DNA from: Clarkia xantiana subsp. parviflora
Lineage: Eukaryota; Streptophyta; Magnoliopsida; Myrtales; Onagraceae
Assembly: GCA_036873135.1 (NCBI GenBank)
Contig: JAPTYO010000008.1
Location: 26,934,761-26,998,760, forward strand
Direction: 5' to 3'
DNA length: 64,000 nucleotides
The notes under the pieces were generated by a model that saw only the letters and a list, made by a program, of their open reading frames with translations, ran no database searches and was not told the DNA's origin. This document shows positions 34,847 through 47,705 of the stretch, piece after piece (the stretch's first letter is position 1; each line of letters starts with the position of its first letter). Position numbers and translations under genes: made by a program.

Positions 34847-36090
34847 GTAATTCACTGGATTTACTATGAAAATGTCTCCATCTTCATTTACCATGTCATT
34901 CACTTGCGTTGCTGCCTCAAATCTCCCACTCGAAGTAAGTGAGACCTGACTATCATTGTTATCCTGCTCCATTTCGATCAAGACTTCGTGTGTTTTGATT
35001 TTCGTCTCATGTTCGACCACGGCACCATTATCCCAAGCTAATTTAAACATGTATCCTCTAAGAGTAGTTGTCTTACTCTTGATTTGAATACTTGTTTAAT
35101 GCGCAAATTAATGTCGCATGATGATAATCTTTACCACGTTATCATTCCTTTTAGCTTTTATGGCGTCGTGTTTGACCGATTTTATTGGAACATAGTTCTA
35201 CATTGATGTGAGTCAACTACTTTTCATCCCATAGGGAACGTCGGTTGTTGAACTCTAACATTATGTTTTCAAACCATGCCTGTTGAAGTGTGTTATTGAT
35301 ATGAATGCCTTGCCATACTTGCCGTTCGAGGCATATAGTGGGAGAGTCATTTTACCGACATCATCCTTTTCATTTGCTAACTCATCTCAAAGACTTTATC
35401 CATCTCTGAACTTTGCATTGGGCTTTCGCCTTATGCGTCAGTTGATACTTTACGAGTTCGTGGTAGCTTATGAAGCATACCTCTTTTCGTCGTATAAGTA
35501 TTAAATGAGTTATTCCCGAAGGATGCAAATGAAAATTCAGCATTCATTCATTAAAACACTTCATCATTAAATTCTTACTTTGAAACGATGTGTTCCGTCT
35601 TTCGAGGTACACGCGCGCGTGGCGCCTATTACCCAGTTTAACCCATGGTATAAATCGTTTCGTTTCCAAAATTCAATTTAGTTTAATCCAATCGGTTTCG
35701 CACATGTTCATCATTACAGAATTTATATAATGGAGTAGCAACAAATAAGAAAGATATAAATTTGAATTTAAAGCAATGCATCGAATAGCAATAATGAGAT
35801 CAAAAAACTTAGTGAAGATGGATAATCAATACTCGGTCCAAGCATTTGTTACATGCTTAAAAAGAAATGGTTCCTATGTTTCAAGGAACTTATTATCAAT
35901 GAGTATTTTAAACTGAAAAATCGAAAAGTTCTAGCAAGTAAAGATAAAGACTTTCGTCTAATCTTTGTTGTTCCGGGGCATCCTCCTTCAGGTCTACGTC
36001 GATTCTGCTTCTCGGTTCTGTAATCCAAAAAGGTTAAATTGAATTAATCTCGAGTAAGAAGAATCCAAGGAGAATTTATGACTTTCATCA

Positions 36091-36963
36091 TTATTTCTTA
36101 GTGCATGCCTTGGGAGGATTGGTACAGGCAGCAGCCAGGTGGCCTTTTACACCACACCTAAAACACGTTCGAGATTCCTCTTTATGTGTCTGTTTTGCTT
36201 TCCTTTTCTTGCCACCAGATTGCTTGCGTTTGAACTTTCTATGAGGTTTCGAAGCCATAAACTTGTCAGCCTTGTTCTGAAGGCCTTTGCCTTTCCTCTT
36301 GCGCTTACCCTTTTGATCAACTGGTATGGATGATGCAATATGCATTTTTGCTCTAGGCTTTTCAACCCTAAGACGATCCTTCTCCAGCTCGAGATGAACT
36401 CGAACTTTCTCGAGGTTATCGAGTTGAGTGGCATGGGTAAGGTGCATTTTCTTGCTATTCCAAGAGTCATGCAAAGAACATATCACGCATTGGACTTTCT
36501 GTTCTTTAGACAGGATTTCTCATGCCTCCTTGAGTTTAGCAAGCATGTTAGACATATGCCTAATATGCTCCTTCATCTTATGATTTGGATTCATCTTATA
36601 GGAGTCTAAAGCGATGTTTAACGACCGCTTCTGGGCTGTGGTGTATACAACAAACCCTGCCTTAAGACCATCCCACAGGTCCATGGCAGACTCCAGGTGA
36701 TCATACCCGTAGAGTATGTCATCCTCCAGCATCGACAATAAGGCGGAACGGGTTTCCTGATCCTTAGCATCCCATTCATCATGGAATTCCTTCTGATCGA
36801 CCGTGAGGCCTCCCTCCGGCCTGGCATGTTTTGTAGTCAGATGCTCCAAACCCCTTATTTCTGTAATTACCATCTTTGCGCGCTTGTTCCAGATCTGATA
36901 ACTATTGCTATTCAATCTAACTCCCTTGTTCATTTAGGAGATGACATTGCTGATCGTAGCCAT
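36091..36963 (-). pseudogene. gag: Copia gag, full length with two stops
   Basis: From ATG at 36963 to the stop at 36091 one frame of 290 codons. A TAA interrupts it at 36934-36936 (after MATISNVIS) and a TGA at 36520-36522. The gag core has NSYQIWNKRAKMVI, GYDHLESAMDLWDGLK and HIRHMSNMLAKLKE. The basic C-part ends with a CCHC zinc knuckle CFRCGVKGHLAAAC. Length and order fit a copia gag nucleocapsid; the product binds element RNA in related elements. Both stops can be explained by single changes. Confidence 0.87.
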
Positions 36964-38391
36964 GAAAACTAACACACAGATAATCATGCACAATCTGGGA
37001 GACAATAAAATTTTGAGAAAGAATTGCATACATCAAATATCTATTAAGATGGAATACGACAAATAATGATTCCTCAGCCATATAAACCAACCGACCGCCA
37101 GTAAACCGAGGGAAGGGGGTTGTGAAAGAGTTCACATTACCGTCATCTTCGATCCGATAGATCAGTCTTTTAAAACGGTTTTGATCTCAAATTACCAGAA
37201 CGGGAATTATAAAAAAAAAGCATACCCGATCTTGGTTTTCCCAAGGCCCTTATGTTTTTTTTCAAAAATATTCTGATGAATTTACGCATGCATACACAAT
37301 TCTACTTCACAAGCAAATCATCATAGCAAGCCAAATTCATCATCCAGACCCCACATCGTGCATACGCGTCATGCGTCTAATGTTTCGAGAAACTCATGCT
37401 AGTATATATATAATTTTACTTTCTAAGTAAACTATTACATGCGGCTACATCCTCAACATTCAAGCATACGTGTCATACATGAAACTTCCACATCAAACAT
37501 GCATATTTGGCGACTGTGTTTTTTTTTTTTTAACATTTTAAAAAATTAGGGGCTGAGTTACAATTCCTGCTTACAGTCAATCATGTGTGTTTCTAGACAT
37601 GAATCTTAGGCAATTGCAACCGTCATAACATGTCTATCCTAGTGCGCAAACCATCTATTTAACCAGGGCTCTGCCCCTAACATGCAATTTCCAACTAGCA
37701 TGACATAGTCAAGACGACAGTTCTAATAAATATATGTCACGAAAAGTAAACAATTCCAATTCATCCCTCTAATTAATCCAGTCCCAAAGTCATGCATTTC
37801 CGAGATCCATCCCCATAATCGAAACTAGGCATTAATGTTTAACTAAAACGTGAAAATTTTAAACCTTCGAGCACTGTGTAGACTAATTTAAAGTTCAAAA
37901 ACATTTGGATTTTAAAATTTGACCAACCCATTTTATTAATTGACTTGAATTCGATTATGAAAAATCCGGTTCGGTTCAGTCAATTTCAGTTCAATCTGGT
38001 TCGGTTCGGTTCCATAAATATGGTTCGAGTTCGGGCCGGTTTTATTTTAAAATATGGTTCGGTCCGAATCGGTTCAATAAAATAGGATTTCGGTTCGGTT
38101 CATCACTCAAAACTGGTTCGGTTCATCACTCAAAACCGGTTCAATTAGATTCACTTAGTCACACCGGTCCGACCCGACCCGACTAGGTCGAACCGATTAA
38201 GAAAACCCGGATTGGTTTAACCCGCTCCGGTTTTGCAAATTGGACCGGCCCATTAAACACATAGGGTTCGGCCGAAATATTTCTTGTGGGCTAAGTAGGG
38301 TTTTAAAATTCACTAAAAACTTAAATTAGCCACCAAGAAATATTAATTATGTAAAATAATTTCCAATATTGCATATATATATAAATTGGCT

Positions 38392-38436
<45 letters not shown>

Positions 38437-38993
38437 TTATTTATTGTCAATATCTTTAATAGGAAAACAAATATACTGACAATATATTTTCTTAATCTTT
38501 TAGGCAACTAATTCTATCAATAATATCTTTATCCCTATAACTTATCTAGACATATTGATAGTTATATATATTTTTATATATTGTGTGAATCTATCCATAT
38601 TTTCAATTATAGATATATTGTTACCTTTAATAAAAATTAAAATACGGTAAACAATATTATAATATATTTCGGCCGAAACATAGAAAACTTGGGGCCTAAG
38701 AAATTAAAAATTACCTTGTAATTTCAATTAGGGTTCGGCCGAAACATCAAATTGGAAACAAGTGGTCATATTTCAAGATCAAATTTTACTAAGATCTACA
38801 ATCCAATGTTTGATTTTGATAAAAGTCACGTTTCTTGAAGATCATGAACATCAAATTTTACTAAGAACATCATGAAAATTTCGGACCAACAATTGTAAAA
38901 ATCGGAAATATTAAATTTTTCACTACTTAAAATTCCGGCCAACATGTAAAATCAAGAACATCAATTTATCAAAATCATGAACTCCTAACAAAA
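36964..38993 (-). other. Copia D- leader
   Basis: About 2 kb of non-coding 5' leader. Contains TTCGGCCGAA motifs (about 38268, 38669, 38735), GGTTCGGTTC runs at 37960-38240 and an AT microsatellite at 38393-38432. Confidence 0.65.
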
Positions 38994-39005
38994 GCTCTGA
39001 TACCA
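38994..39005 (-). promoter_or_regulatory. Primer-binding site of copia D-
   Basis: GCTCTGATACCA on the plus strand, which is TGGTATCAGAGC on the minus strand, next to the LTR edge at 39007. Confidence 0.9.
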
Positions 39006-39006
39006 C

Positions 39007-39563
39007 TGATGGATTACGAGGGTAAATACGGTACATGCTAGTAATCAAGATTACGCAGCGGAAGATGTGCACATAGCTTGCTGAGGGAGTTCTCGATCCA
39101 CCAGACGACACCCGTAGAAATTCTTGTTAAGGAAGCCCTACGCGGTATACTCTCCACAGAAAAGCCTCTGATCGATTCTTGGCAGGGACAGATCTTCGGA
39201 GTGCTTGCTCAAAGAAAATTGCCATACCCTTAGTGTTGTATTAAGGTTCGGCCGAACTAGGAGAGTTTAGGGAGGATTTTTTTTTCACTTAAATTACCAC
39301 AAAGGAGGAATTGAGATTCAACATAATAAAAACCATAACATTCTCTATTTATAGAAGGAGCAAAGTGGACAAAAGTCCACTTTGCCCACTCCAATATTTC
39401 GGCCGGCCTATTGTATAAGGGAGGCCCAATTTTGGGCCTCTCATGTCAATTGGGATTTAGGTCTAGCTCAATTTCCCTAATGTGACATTTACCCAATTGT
39501 CTCAGGTAACATATACATATTATCGGGCTTCCATTTACGGCACCCTATCACCATATGCTAACA
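39007..39563 (-). repeat. 5' LTR of copia D- (557 bp)
   Basis: Plus-strand text starts TGATGGATTACGAGGG and ends ATGCTAACA. Palindrome at 39362-39383. Confidence 0.9.
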
Positions 39564-39568
39564 CTTTG

Positions 39569-40163
39569 TGTTAGATTACGAGGAGTAATCACTACGGATA
39601 CTATAAACATGGTACATGCTAGTAATCAATATTACGCAGCGGAAGATTCACACATACCTCAGACGTAATCCGTAGTCCAAAGATATTACAGCAGGGAGTT
39701 CATGGTCCTCCAGTCGGCACCCGTAGAGGTTCTTGTTAAGGAATCCCTACGCGGTATATTCTCCACAGCAAAGCCTCTGATCGATTCTTGCCAGGGACGC
39801 ATCTCCGGAGTGTTTGCTCGAAAGCAAATTGGCACACCTTTAGGTGGTGGTGACGTTCAGCTGATGTGGTGTTATGGGGAGGTGGGTTTTTCTCTCTAAA
39901 ACACTCTAAGGAGGGATTAAGGATTAACCTAATAAAACCCCTAACACCACTTATTTATAGGAGTAAAGTGGACAAAAGTCCACTTTACCCCTACTAATAA
40001 GTTCGGTCGGCTACATGTATAGGGAGGCCCAATTTTGGGCCTCTCATGTCAATTGGGATTTGGGTCTGGCCCAATGTCCTAATGTGACATTTACCCAATT
40101 GTCTCAGGTAACATATACATATAATGGGCTTCCATTTACGACGTTCATCACCATATTCTTACA
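39569..40163 (-). repeat. 3' LTR of copia E (595 bp)
   Basis: Starts TGTTAGATTACGAGG and ends CATATTCTTACA, next to the purine-tract complement GCTCCCACTC at 40164. Separated from the D- LTR by exactly 5 bases (CTTTG). Palindrome at 39965-39986. Confidence 0.9.
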
Positions 40164-41197
40164 GCTCCCACTCACCGGGATGGGAGGGTGCATGTTAATG
40201 TATTGTCGTCCAAATTAGCATCAACATTTCACTCCTTTAATCTCGCCCTTGCTTCCGAATAGTTCATACGAGGATTTCCGTGCGACCGGCGAACACGACG
40301 GGCATCGTGCTACTCATCTGTTAGGAGTGTTGTAGCACCCGCGGAACGTTGATTCCCTTTCTTCAATCAAACTGGTATAAATAATATAGTGTCGCGCTGT
40401 ATCCTAGGTCAACTGTTAGTTATCTATTTGCCTAATCTCCGTATATGAGCACTTCTCCAAGGCATCTGTATAAGAAATCACAACCTTCAACTAATATCTG
40501 GTTGGTGGCCGCCTAGTGAATACAAGAGTTGGTGAATTACAGGTGAACTTGACCATCCCCATCACTCATATCCTTAGTCAAACCCAACCGTTTCCAAAGA
40601 CGTGGTCACAGGGCCTTTTTGTTCAGCAATACACTCGTACGCCGGGAAGCGAACATTGAGCCTAACCTTAGATATGAGTTATGAGTGCGTGAGGATACTT
40701 CGGGTGCCTCTTCATAAGGCTACCGGGATCAATCACACGCTCGAGGTGAAGAAGTTTACACCCGTTAGAATCACAGGGGTTCTTATCTAGCACAACCGAG
40801 CTGTGACCCCGTGGTCGAACATGGCACGCGTAGTATGAAGCACGTGTCGATAGCATACCTGAACTTTTAAGTTGACAGGAATGGGATATGTCAATCATGC
40901 TATCACAGATTTTCATCTGGCCCAGAATGTGGTTTAATGACGAACAGAGTTTATCACGGCGATTTGCAAAACGAAGATCATGTTGAGTTACTTCGAAACT
41001 AGATAATCGTCTCGCGTAATCAGGTTTATCCCCCTGATTCTTAACCAGCCTTGCTTGGCAGAGGCCTACCTCCACCGCAAGAAGACCATACCTGTGTGAC
41101 TAGGTAAGGCCCACATTCGACATAGTTTGGCAGATGATTGCGTCCTCCTACGACTTAGTTTATAGACCATAAATCTGATGTATTCAAACATTATGAC
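40164..41197 (-). other. Copia E 3' untranslated region, cut by gypsy F
   Basis: Inverted copy of 3670-4688. It is interrupted at 41197 within the block that in element J continues GTCGATGAATCATAAA. The rest of element E is not found in the window. Confidence 0.8.
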
Positions 41198-41919
41198 TGT
41201 TGGGATCAAAATGACGTGGCTTGAACTTCTGGTAATGGATTTCGAGATCTCGCCTGTGGCTGGCTTCTTTAGCTGTCTATGTTGACTTTAAAGGGACTTA
41301 GTTTCCTTTAGCTGCTTGTGATAGGCGAGTACCTGAAAAGCGGTGGGGATGACCCCTGATTCCACTCCGAAGCTTAAGTCAGTAATAGAATTTAAGAGAA
41401 TACTATAGAAGTATATTAATGCCCCTTTAAATAATGAAAGTATTCCCCTATTTATAGGGGAAGTGTACCGACTTTAGGGGCGGTGAGCTTTATGCTCTGA
41501 TTGGCTGTCCCTTGGCGGTGGCCGCCTTTCTCTGATTACTGGAGAGGGACGACGTAGTATGAGTAGGTGACAAGCAGGTTGCCACCTCCTTTTTCCTTAG
41601 TGTTGAAGGTTTCCTTGAGGGAAGGTTTTTTTGGATCAGAAAGTCGGCAAGCTGGTTGCCAGCTGGTACCTCTTCCTTAAGAGGAAGTGTCTTATGACAG
41701 CCTCTGGTTGTCGACTCGGTCATACTTTTTAGAAGGAGAGAGTTTAGCTTTGTCGCCTTTCTTTGACTGGTATCTAAGAGTCGACCTTCTTTCACATTGA
41801 CGTCGACTATTTGTCTTCCTGTTCCTAATTGAAATATGATTAGTCGTTGACTTGACTTCTGAGGGTTCTGACTTCAATGTTGTTGATTCTTGTAAGGTCT
41901 TCTCGAATCATATCCAACA
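41198..41919 (-). repeat. 3' LTR of gypsy F (722 bp)
   Basis: Starts TGTTGGGATCAAAATGACG and ends CATATCCAACA. The tract CTTGCCCCCGAGACA follows at 41920, the complement of the polypurine tract seen in B. Confidence 0.9.
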
Positions 41920-42004
41920 CTTGCCCCCGAGACATATGTCATTAGTCTTTAAAATAAAGGGAAAGGGGTTATGTCGAGTACCTTTAATGATGAGAAAAGA
42001 ACTT

Positions 42005-42235
42005 TGACTGTATGAAGTTGAGGAGTCAGTTATGACTGATCTCCTTTGTAGAGGCGACTTTTGGAAGTCGAGGGAGTCAGTTATAACTGATCTCCTGAGG
42101 GTCGCTGACTTTAGGAAGTAGAGGAGTCAGTTATGACTGATCTCCTTTGTAGATGCGACTTTTGGAAGTCGAGGGAGTCAATTATGACTGATCTCCTGAG
42201 CGTCGCCGACTTTAGGAAGTCGAGGAGTCCTATTT
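42005..42235. repeat. About 101-bp repeats near the 3' LTR of gypsy F
   Basis: About 2.3 units, each with AGTCAGTTATGACTGATCTCC and GGAAGTCGAGG. Homologous to, but diverged from, the 107-bp array of B. Confidence 0.8.
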
Positions 42236-42289
42236 GACACATCAAGAGGAAAGAAATCATACAAAAATACACAAAAGGATTTTCTTAAA

Positions 42290-44178
42290 CATAGAATTTC
42301 TTCTGATGTTCTGCTTTAAAAGTCCTGTTGAGGCGTTGCCCCTGTGGATCTTCTAATTTGTAGGCGTTGGGATATGTTCTGTCGATGATGATATAGGGAA
42401 CTTCCCATTTTGGCACCATCTTTCCTCTATGATCAGCCGTTAAAAACTCATTTCATCGTAAAACTTTTTCACCCAGGAAGAAATGGCGTTGCCCTACTTT
42501 CCAGTTAAAATACCTGTCAGTGGCGAGCTTCATTATTCCCTGAGTTTCCTTGGAGGCCTATCTTATTTCGTCGACGAGATCTAAGTCGATCTTCCTTTGC
42601 TCGTCATTCTAGTCGACCTAGTATGTGGCCACTCCGTGGGAGATATTAGCCACTTCAATAGGCGATACGGCTTCAGATCCATAGACCATTGTGAAAAGAG
42701 TTTCACCGGTGGTTCTTTTGGGTGTGGTTCCGAGCGCCCAAAGTACTTGGTCCAACTCTTCTACCCAACTTCCCTTTAGAGAGGTCACTCTCTTCTTTAG
42801 TCCGTTAAGGATCGTCTTATTAGCTTCCTCGACTTGTCCATTTTTCTGCGCGTGATGGACGGAGCCAAAACGATGATTTATAAACATTTCCTTGCAAAAG
42901 TAGACAAGTTCGTCGCTGGCAAATTGAGGACCGTAATCGCTGATGAGGATTTTTGTCAGCCCATATTGGCATATGATGTTCTCGTATGAACTTGATCATC
43001 TGGAATGTAGTCGTTGGTGCCAAATATTTTGCCTCTATCCATTTGGAAAAATAATCGATGGCGACAACAATATGTGTTTGTTGACCTGTGGATTTAGGCA
43101 AGGGGCCGATGAGATCGACTCCCCACTGCGCGAAAGGCCAGGCGCTCATCATTGGCGCCAACTCTGCTGGTGGCCTTGTGATTCTAAGAGCGTAAACTCT
43201 GCAGGCATGACAGGCTTGCACCAATGTTATTGCCTCTTTATGCATAGTTGGCCAATAAAATCCCCGCCGTAGAGCTTTTAACACTAGGGTTTTGGCTCAT
43301 TCGTGGCATCTAGCGTCGATTTTATGCAGGTCTTCCATTATTTTTTTTGTTTGAGGGGCAGCTACACATCGGAGATAAGGGGTGGCGTATTCTCTTTCGT
43401 AGAAGTATCCATCTAAGATCACGAATCGTCCTGCCATCCTTTGGATTTTAGTTGCCTCCAGTGAGTGTTCTGGGAGGTTTCCCTTTTCAAGAAAATTCTG
43501 GATACGGATAATCCATGAGTCGGGAGCTTGAATGTTAAGAACTTCAGCCCTTGCCTCCACATCGGAGTAGAGAGACTTCTCAATGAAGTGTACTGGCACT
43601 GGTGGGGAATTTCCCAAAGCAAATTTACTAAGGGCGTCAGCCACTTGATTGCTTTCTCGAGGAATAGCCTCTATTTGGGAATGAGGCATGTCCCGTATGA
43701 GTCGTCGTACTTCTTCCGCATATTTCTTCATATTTTCTCCTTTGGCGACGTAAGTTCCATTTGTCTGATTGACAATTAATTCAGAGTCGCATCGTACCTT
43801 TAAGTTGGTGATCATCATGCCTTTGGCTATACGAAGGCCTGTTAACAGAGCCTCATATTCAGCTTCGTTGTTGGTAGCTAGAAAGGTCAAGGCCAACGCG
43901 TACCGGAGGGGCTCTCCATCTGGTGACGTTAGTACTAATCCAGCCCCACATCCCAAGGAGGAGGAGGAACCATTAGTGTATAGCAACCACGTCAAATTAT
44001 CGTTGGCGGTGTTTTCTGGTGTGGCTTTCACATGTTCTTCTCGTGAGAGGACAATAGGTTTTGCATTTGGTGTCGCCATATTTTCTTTTATAAAGTGGGC
44101 CAACGCTTGGCCCTTGATGGCCTTTCGTGGCTCAAAATGGTTGCGAAATTCACCTAGCTCCACCGCCCATTTGACCAT
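42290..44178 (-). pseudogene. pol: Gypsy F RNase H and integrase
   Basis: The minus-strand frame 44178-43297 starts MVKWAVELGEF and carries the Tat-type RNase H: YTNGSSSSLGCGAG (Asn at the first catalytic Asp position), ATNNEAEYEALLTGLRIAKGM, VRCDSELIVNQTNG and IEAIPRESNQVADALSKF. One TGA (after DARCHE) is followed in frame by the integrase zinc part (CHACRVY), GVDLIGPLPKS and VVAIDYFSKWIEAKY. A frameshift near 42950 destroys the second catalytic region. [19 protein letters not shown] and PKRTTGETLFTMVYGS then appear in another frame. It ends near 42290. Better preserved than the B copy. Confidence 0.88.
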
Positions 44179-44246
44179 CCTTCCCGAAATGTCGGGCTTC
44201 TTTGATCATCGATCTTTTATTGATCTGTTCACTTTTTATCTGTCAG

Positions 44247-44821
44247 GCTTCTCGGGATTTTCTCCAGGTTTTTGGCTTGATCCTCGACCTTAACGAGGAG
44301 CTGTCTTCTCTTAGGGAGAAATTTGAGCTCTCGAGGCTAGGGAAAGAGAAGAGAAAAGACGCCTTCTGTTAGAGGTATCCCGATTGAAGGAGGACGTGCT
44401 TCGTCTGAACGAGACCCTCGCCGCAACTACTGAAGATCTCTCTGTTTACAAAGAAACTTTAAGGGTTTCTCTAATCCTTAATGTGGAATATAGCAGTGTT
44501 CGACATATATCGACTGCGGTTCTGGAGAATCTTTGTTTTAAAGTGGCCTCTTCTCAGCAGGAGATTGCTGCTTTGAAAATCAGAGTTGAGGAGAGCGAGG
44601 CGGCTTCGTGACAAGTTGTTGCCTCATATAAAACCAGTCCTGATTTTCAGCAGGATGCTGCTTTTTCCTGTGGAAGTATGCTTCTCTCGACTTTTGGATC
44701 AGTGTTCAAAGACATTGAAGCGATACATCCTGGTTTTGACTTCTCGAAGGTAGAGGCACTCCTGGAATATCTCGCCGAGAAGGCTAATGCTGAAAAGAAC
44801 AAGTCTAAGAACAATGTATAA
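44247..44821 (+). pseudogene. Antisense extra gene of gypsy F, last exon
   Basis: Homologue of exon 3 of the antisense gene in C. It begins after an acceptor site (TTTTTATCTGTCAG ends at 44246) with ASRDFLQVFGLILDLNEEL, continues as a coiled coil (LKEDVLRLNETLAATTEDL...), has a TGA at 44609, and ends SPDFQQDAAF, HPGFDFSKVEAL and the same NNV stop. A small frame disturbance lies near 44335-44370. Upstream, 44179-44246 is the tail of the intron, joined directly to RNase H. Confidence 0.75.
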
Positions 44822-45119
44822 ATCGTTTAGTCTCTCTTTTCCTTCTCTTTTATGGTGTAAACGATGTTTATTGATCGAGAGAGGATTTCTATGACGATCT
44901 ATTTTTTCGTATCTTGATTCATTCCAGCATTTCATCGTTCTTCCTTAAAATCAAGTGGTATTACCCGACATCGAATTTATTATAAGGATAGCCGATTCTT
45001 CATGAGCTTTTAATAATGTTTCCTTAATCGAATCGATGATAAAACCCAAGTGATATAGCAGATATTAGGTTTTTATCTTGACGATGATTTGGGAAAGAGA
45101 TTTCTTGGTCCATCTTCTT

Positions 45120-45870
45120 CTTCTAATTTATCGACCAATCTGAGTGATATAGTTGATATCAGATTTTTATTGGTCAATAATCGACTTTGAAAAGGCCTCG
45201 TCTTTAATACCTAACTTCTTTCGAGTTGTCTACCAGTTTGAGTGATTTAGTTGATATCAGATTTTTGATGGTCGACAATCGATTCGAAAAAGGTTTATCT
45301 TCAATACCTAACCTCTTTCGAGTTGTCGACCAATCTGAGTGATTTAGCTTATATCAGATTTTTGATTGTCGACAATCGATTTGGAAAAGGTTTATCTTCA
45401 ACACCACCTCTTTCGAGTTGTCGACCAATCTGAGTGATTTAGTTGATATCAGATTTTTGATGGTCGACAATCGATTCAGAAAAGGTTTATCTTCAATACC
45501 TAAACTCTTTCGAGTTGTCGACCAATCTGAGTGATTTAGTTTATATTAAATTTTTGATGGCCGACAATCGATTCAGAAAAGGTTTATTTTCAATACCTAA
45601 CCTCTTTCGAGTTGTCGACCAATCTGAGTGATTTAGTTTATATCAGATTTTTGATGGTCGACAATCGATTCGGAAATGGTTTATGTTCAATACCTAACCT
45701 CTTTCGAGTTGTCGACCAATCTGAGTGATTTAGTTGATATAATATTTTTGATGGTCGACAATCGATTCAGAAAAGGTTTATCTTCAACATCCATCCTCTC
45801 TCGAGTTGTCGACCAATCTGAGTGATTTAGTTGATATCAGATTTTTGATGGTCGACAATCGTTTGTTTTT
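45120..45870. repeat. 97-bp tandem array in gypsy F (about eight copies)
   Basis: Same unit as in C (CTCTTTCGAGTTGTCGACC, GATTTAGTTGATATCAG), one unit step about 97 bp, with a few shortened units. Confidence 0.9.
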
Positions 45871-46009
45871 GAAGGTTGACGCTTTGATCGATAGTAGACT
45901 CAGATATTCGTGTGAAAAAAAACCTTAGTAGGCTATATTTATTCATCTTCCCTGAGTCTTACATCAAAAACAAGAGTTGAAACATTAGCCTTAAAATAAC
46001 ATAATGATA

Positions 46010-46118
46010 TTTAGTTTGGCGTTGTTTCGATGACTTCTCTTTGATTTCGTCGTCGCATCGAGCTGACATAGCATCGTCGGGATGTAGCTTGATCTCCCCT
46101 AACCTCTCCTATCCCATA
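46010..46118 (-). pseudogene. Gypsy F protease C-terminal end
   Basis: Corresponds to 16798-16905 of C (YVSSMRRRNQREVIET in C). It ends at the same place before the array and is cut on the right by copia G. Confidence 0.75.
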
Positions 46119-46681
46119 TGTTAGCATATGGTGATGTGGCGCCGTAAAAGGAGCCCGTTAATTAAGGGAATTACCTAAGTTAATTAGGTAATTGTCAATC
46201 TGGGCTAATTGGGCCAAATTCAATTAGTAATTGAAAAGGGAGGCCCAAAATGGGCTCCCCCCTTATTATGCATGGTTCGGCCGAAACCCTAGTACCACAT
46301 TGGTTGGAGTTGCCTTTTGGCAACTTCACCCAATACTATATATAGGGGTGACTCCTAAGGGTTTAAACACACAATTAAGAACAATGATCTCCATTGAGAA
46401 AACTTGTCACCCTAGTCTAATATTTCGGTACCACCAACATCAAATCCGAGGTTCTATCTTTGTTGAAGAATCGATCAGAGGTCTTGTTGTAGAGCTACAT
46501 CGTGTGGGACTTCTTCTAACGAAGAACTTGCACGTGGTTCCGACCGGAGGATCAGAACTTCCTCCACATCGTTCTTGGGCAGGAAACCTAAAAGGTATGT
46601 GTACTAATTCCGCTGCGTAGATTAGATTTCTTGCTAGTACACGTTTAGCATTCCGTAGTATTACGTCCCCGTAATCCAACA
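46119..46681 (+). repeat. 5' LTR of copia G (563 bp)
   Basis: Starts TGTTAGCATATGG and ends CGTAATCCAACA. A diverged member of the A/D/E/J family. In place of the usual palindrome it has GGAGTTGCC, TTTT, GGCAACTTC at 46306-46327, just before the TATA box CTATATATAGG. Confidence 0.88.
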
Positions 46682-46682
46682 G

Positions 46683-46695
46683 TGGTATCAGAGCC
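46683..46695 (+). promoter_or_regulatory. Primer-binding site of copia G
   Basis: TGGTATCAGAGCC one base after the LTR. Confidence 0.92.
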
Positions 46696-47705
46696 TGGTT
46701 AGGAGTTCTTAATTTTTTTTTTGATAAACTGATGTTCTTGAATCTATAAAAAAATTCGAAATTTTTAGGTTGATGAACATCAATATGTGTTCCGAAATTT
46801 TCAACATGAAATCATGTGTTTGATCTTTAAAAACTTAAAATTTTCGAAATTTATGTGTTTTTGAGGATCAAAACCGAAAATTTTGTTATGTATTTGAGTT
46901 TGATGTTCATAATCTTCAAGAACACCATGAGTTTAATCAAGAACACAATTTGGATTTTTGATCAAGGTAGTATTTGATCTTAAAATTTGACAACTTTTTC
47001 AACTTTTAGTGTTTGTGCCGAAAACCCTAGGGGTATTTTAGGTAAAAAAATTAATTTTCTTGGTCACCAAGTTATTAAAATTTCGGCACAAATATTTTAA
47101 TATATATGTTGCCATTTTTAAATTTTATTAATAGGTAACTATATATCTACAAGTTGGAAAATATGGATAGGTTTATAATATAATATTGTAAAATATATTA
47201 ACTATCAATATATATATAGTTAAAGATAGGGTTAATATATATATATTGATAGATTTAATTACTATATAAGATTAAGAAAATATATTGTCTACATATTTTA
47301 ATCCCTAAAAGATATATTTGACAATATTTTATATATATATAACCGGCCAAAATATATATTAATATATATATTAATATATTGTTGATTGATTTACATCTTA
47401 AAGATAGAATCTTGACTATATATATGTGTGCCGAATTCTATATATATATATAAGCATTATTGGAAATTATTTTTAAATAATTATTATTTCTTGAAGGCTA
47501 AGTTGAGTTTTTAGTGGACATTAAAACACTACTTAGCCCACAAGAACGGCCGAACCCTAGGGTTTAAGGGTCGGTCCAATTGCTAAACTGGAACAGGTTA
47601 AACCAATCCGGGTTTTCTTAATCGGGTCGGGTCGGACCTGACCATAGTAACTAAATTGAACCTAACCTAACCGGTTTTGAGTGATAAACTGAACCACTTG
47701 AGAAA
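46696..47705 (+). other. Copia G leader
   Basis: AT-rich non-coding leader with a CGGCCGAACC motif near 47550 and AACCGG-type sequence at 47580-47700. It joins a different copia pol near 47705. Confidence 0.6.

Larger units (their letters stand above)
34847..39563 (-). mobile_element. Copia piece D-: 5' LTR, leader, gag, linker
   Basis: Read right to left: 5' LTR, initiator-Met priming site, 2-kb leader, gag, a poorly recognisable stretch shared with 830-1420, and the RT linker, where it stops. Protease, most of integrase, RT and RNase H are missing. Confidence 0.8.
41198..46118 (-). mobile_element. Gypsy element F, inverted, related to C
   Basis: Read right to left: end of protease, conserved junction, 97-bp array, plus-strand antisense gene (5'-truncated), RNase H, integrase, short repeat array, polypurine tract, 722-bp 3' LTR. 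The 5' LTR, gag and most of the protease are missing because copia G begins at 46119. RT is absent. It sits in copia E. No target duplication could be checked. Confidence 0.87.

Noticed and set aside
43528..44293. Plus-strand frames of 83 and 174 codons opposite the gypsy F RNase H
   Set aside because: They are shadows of the well-conserved minus-strand RNase H frame.
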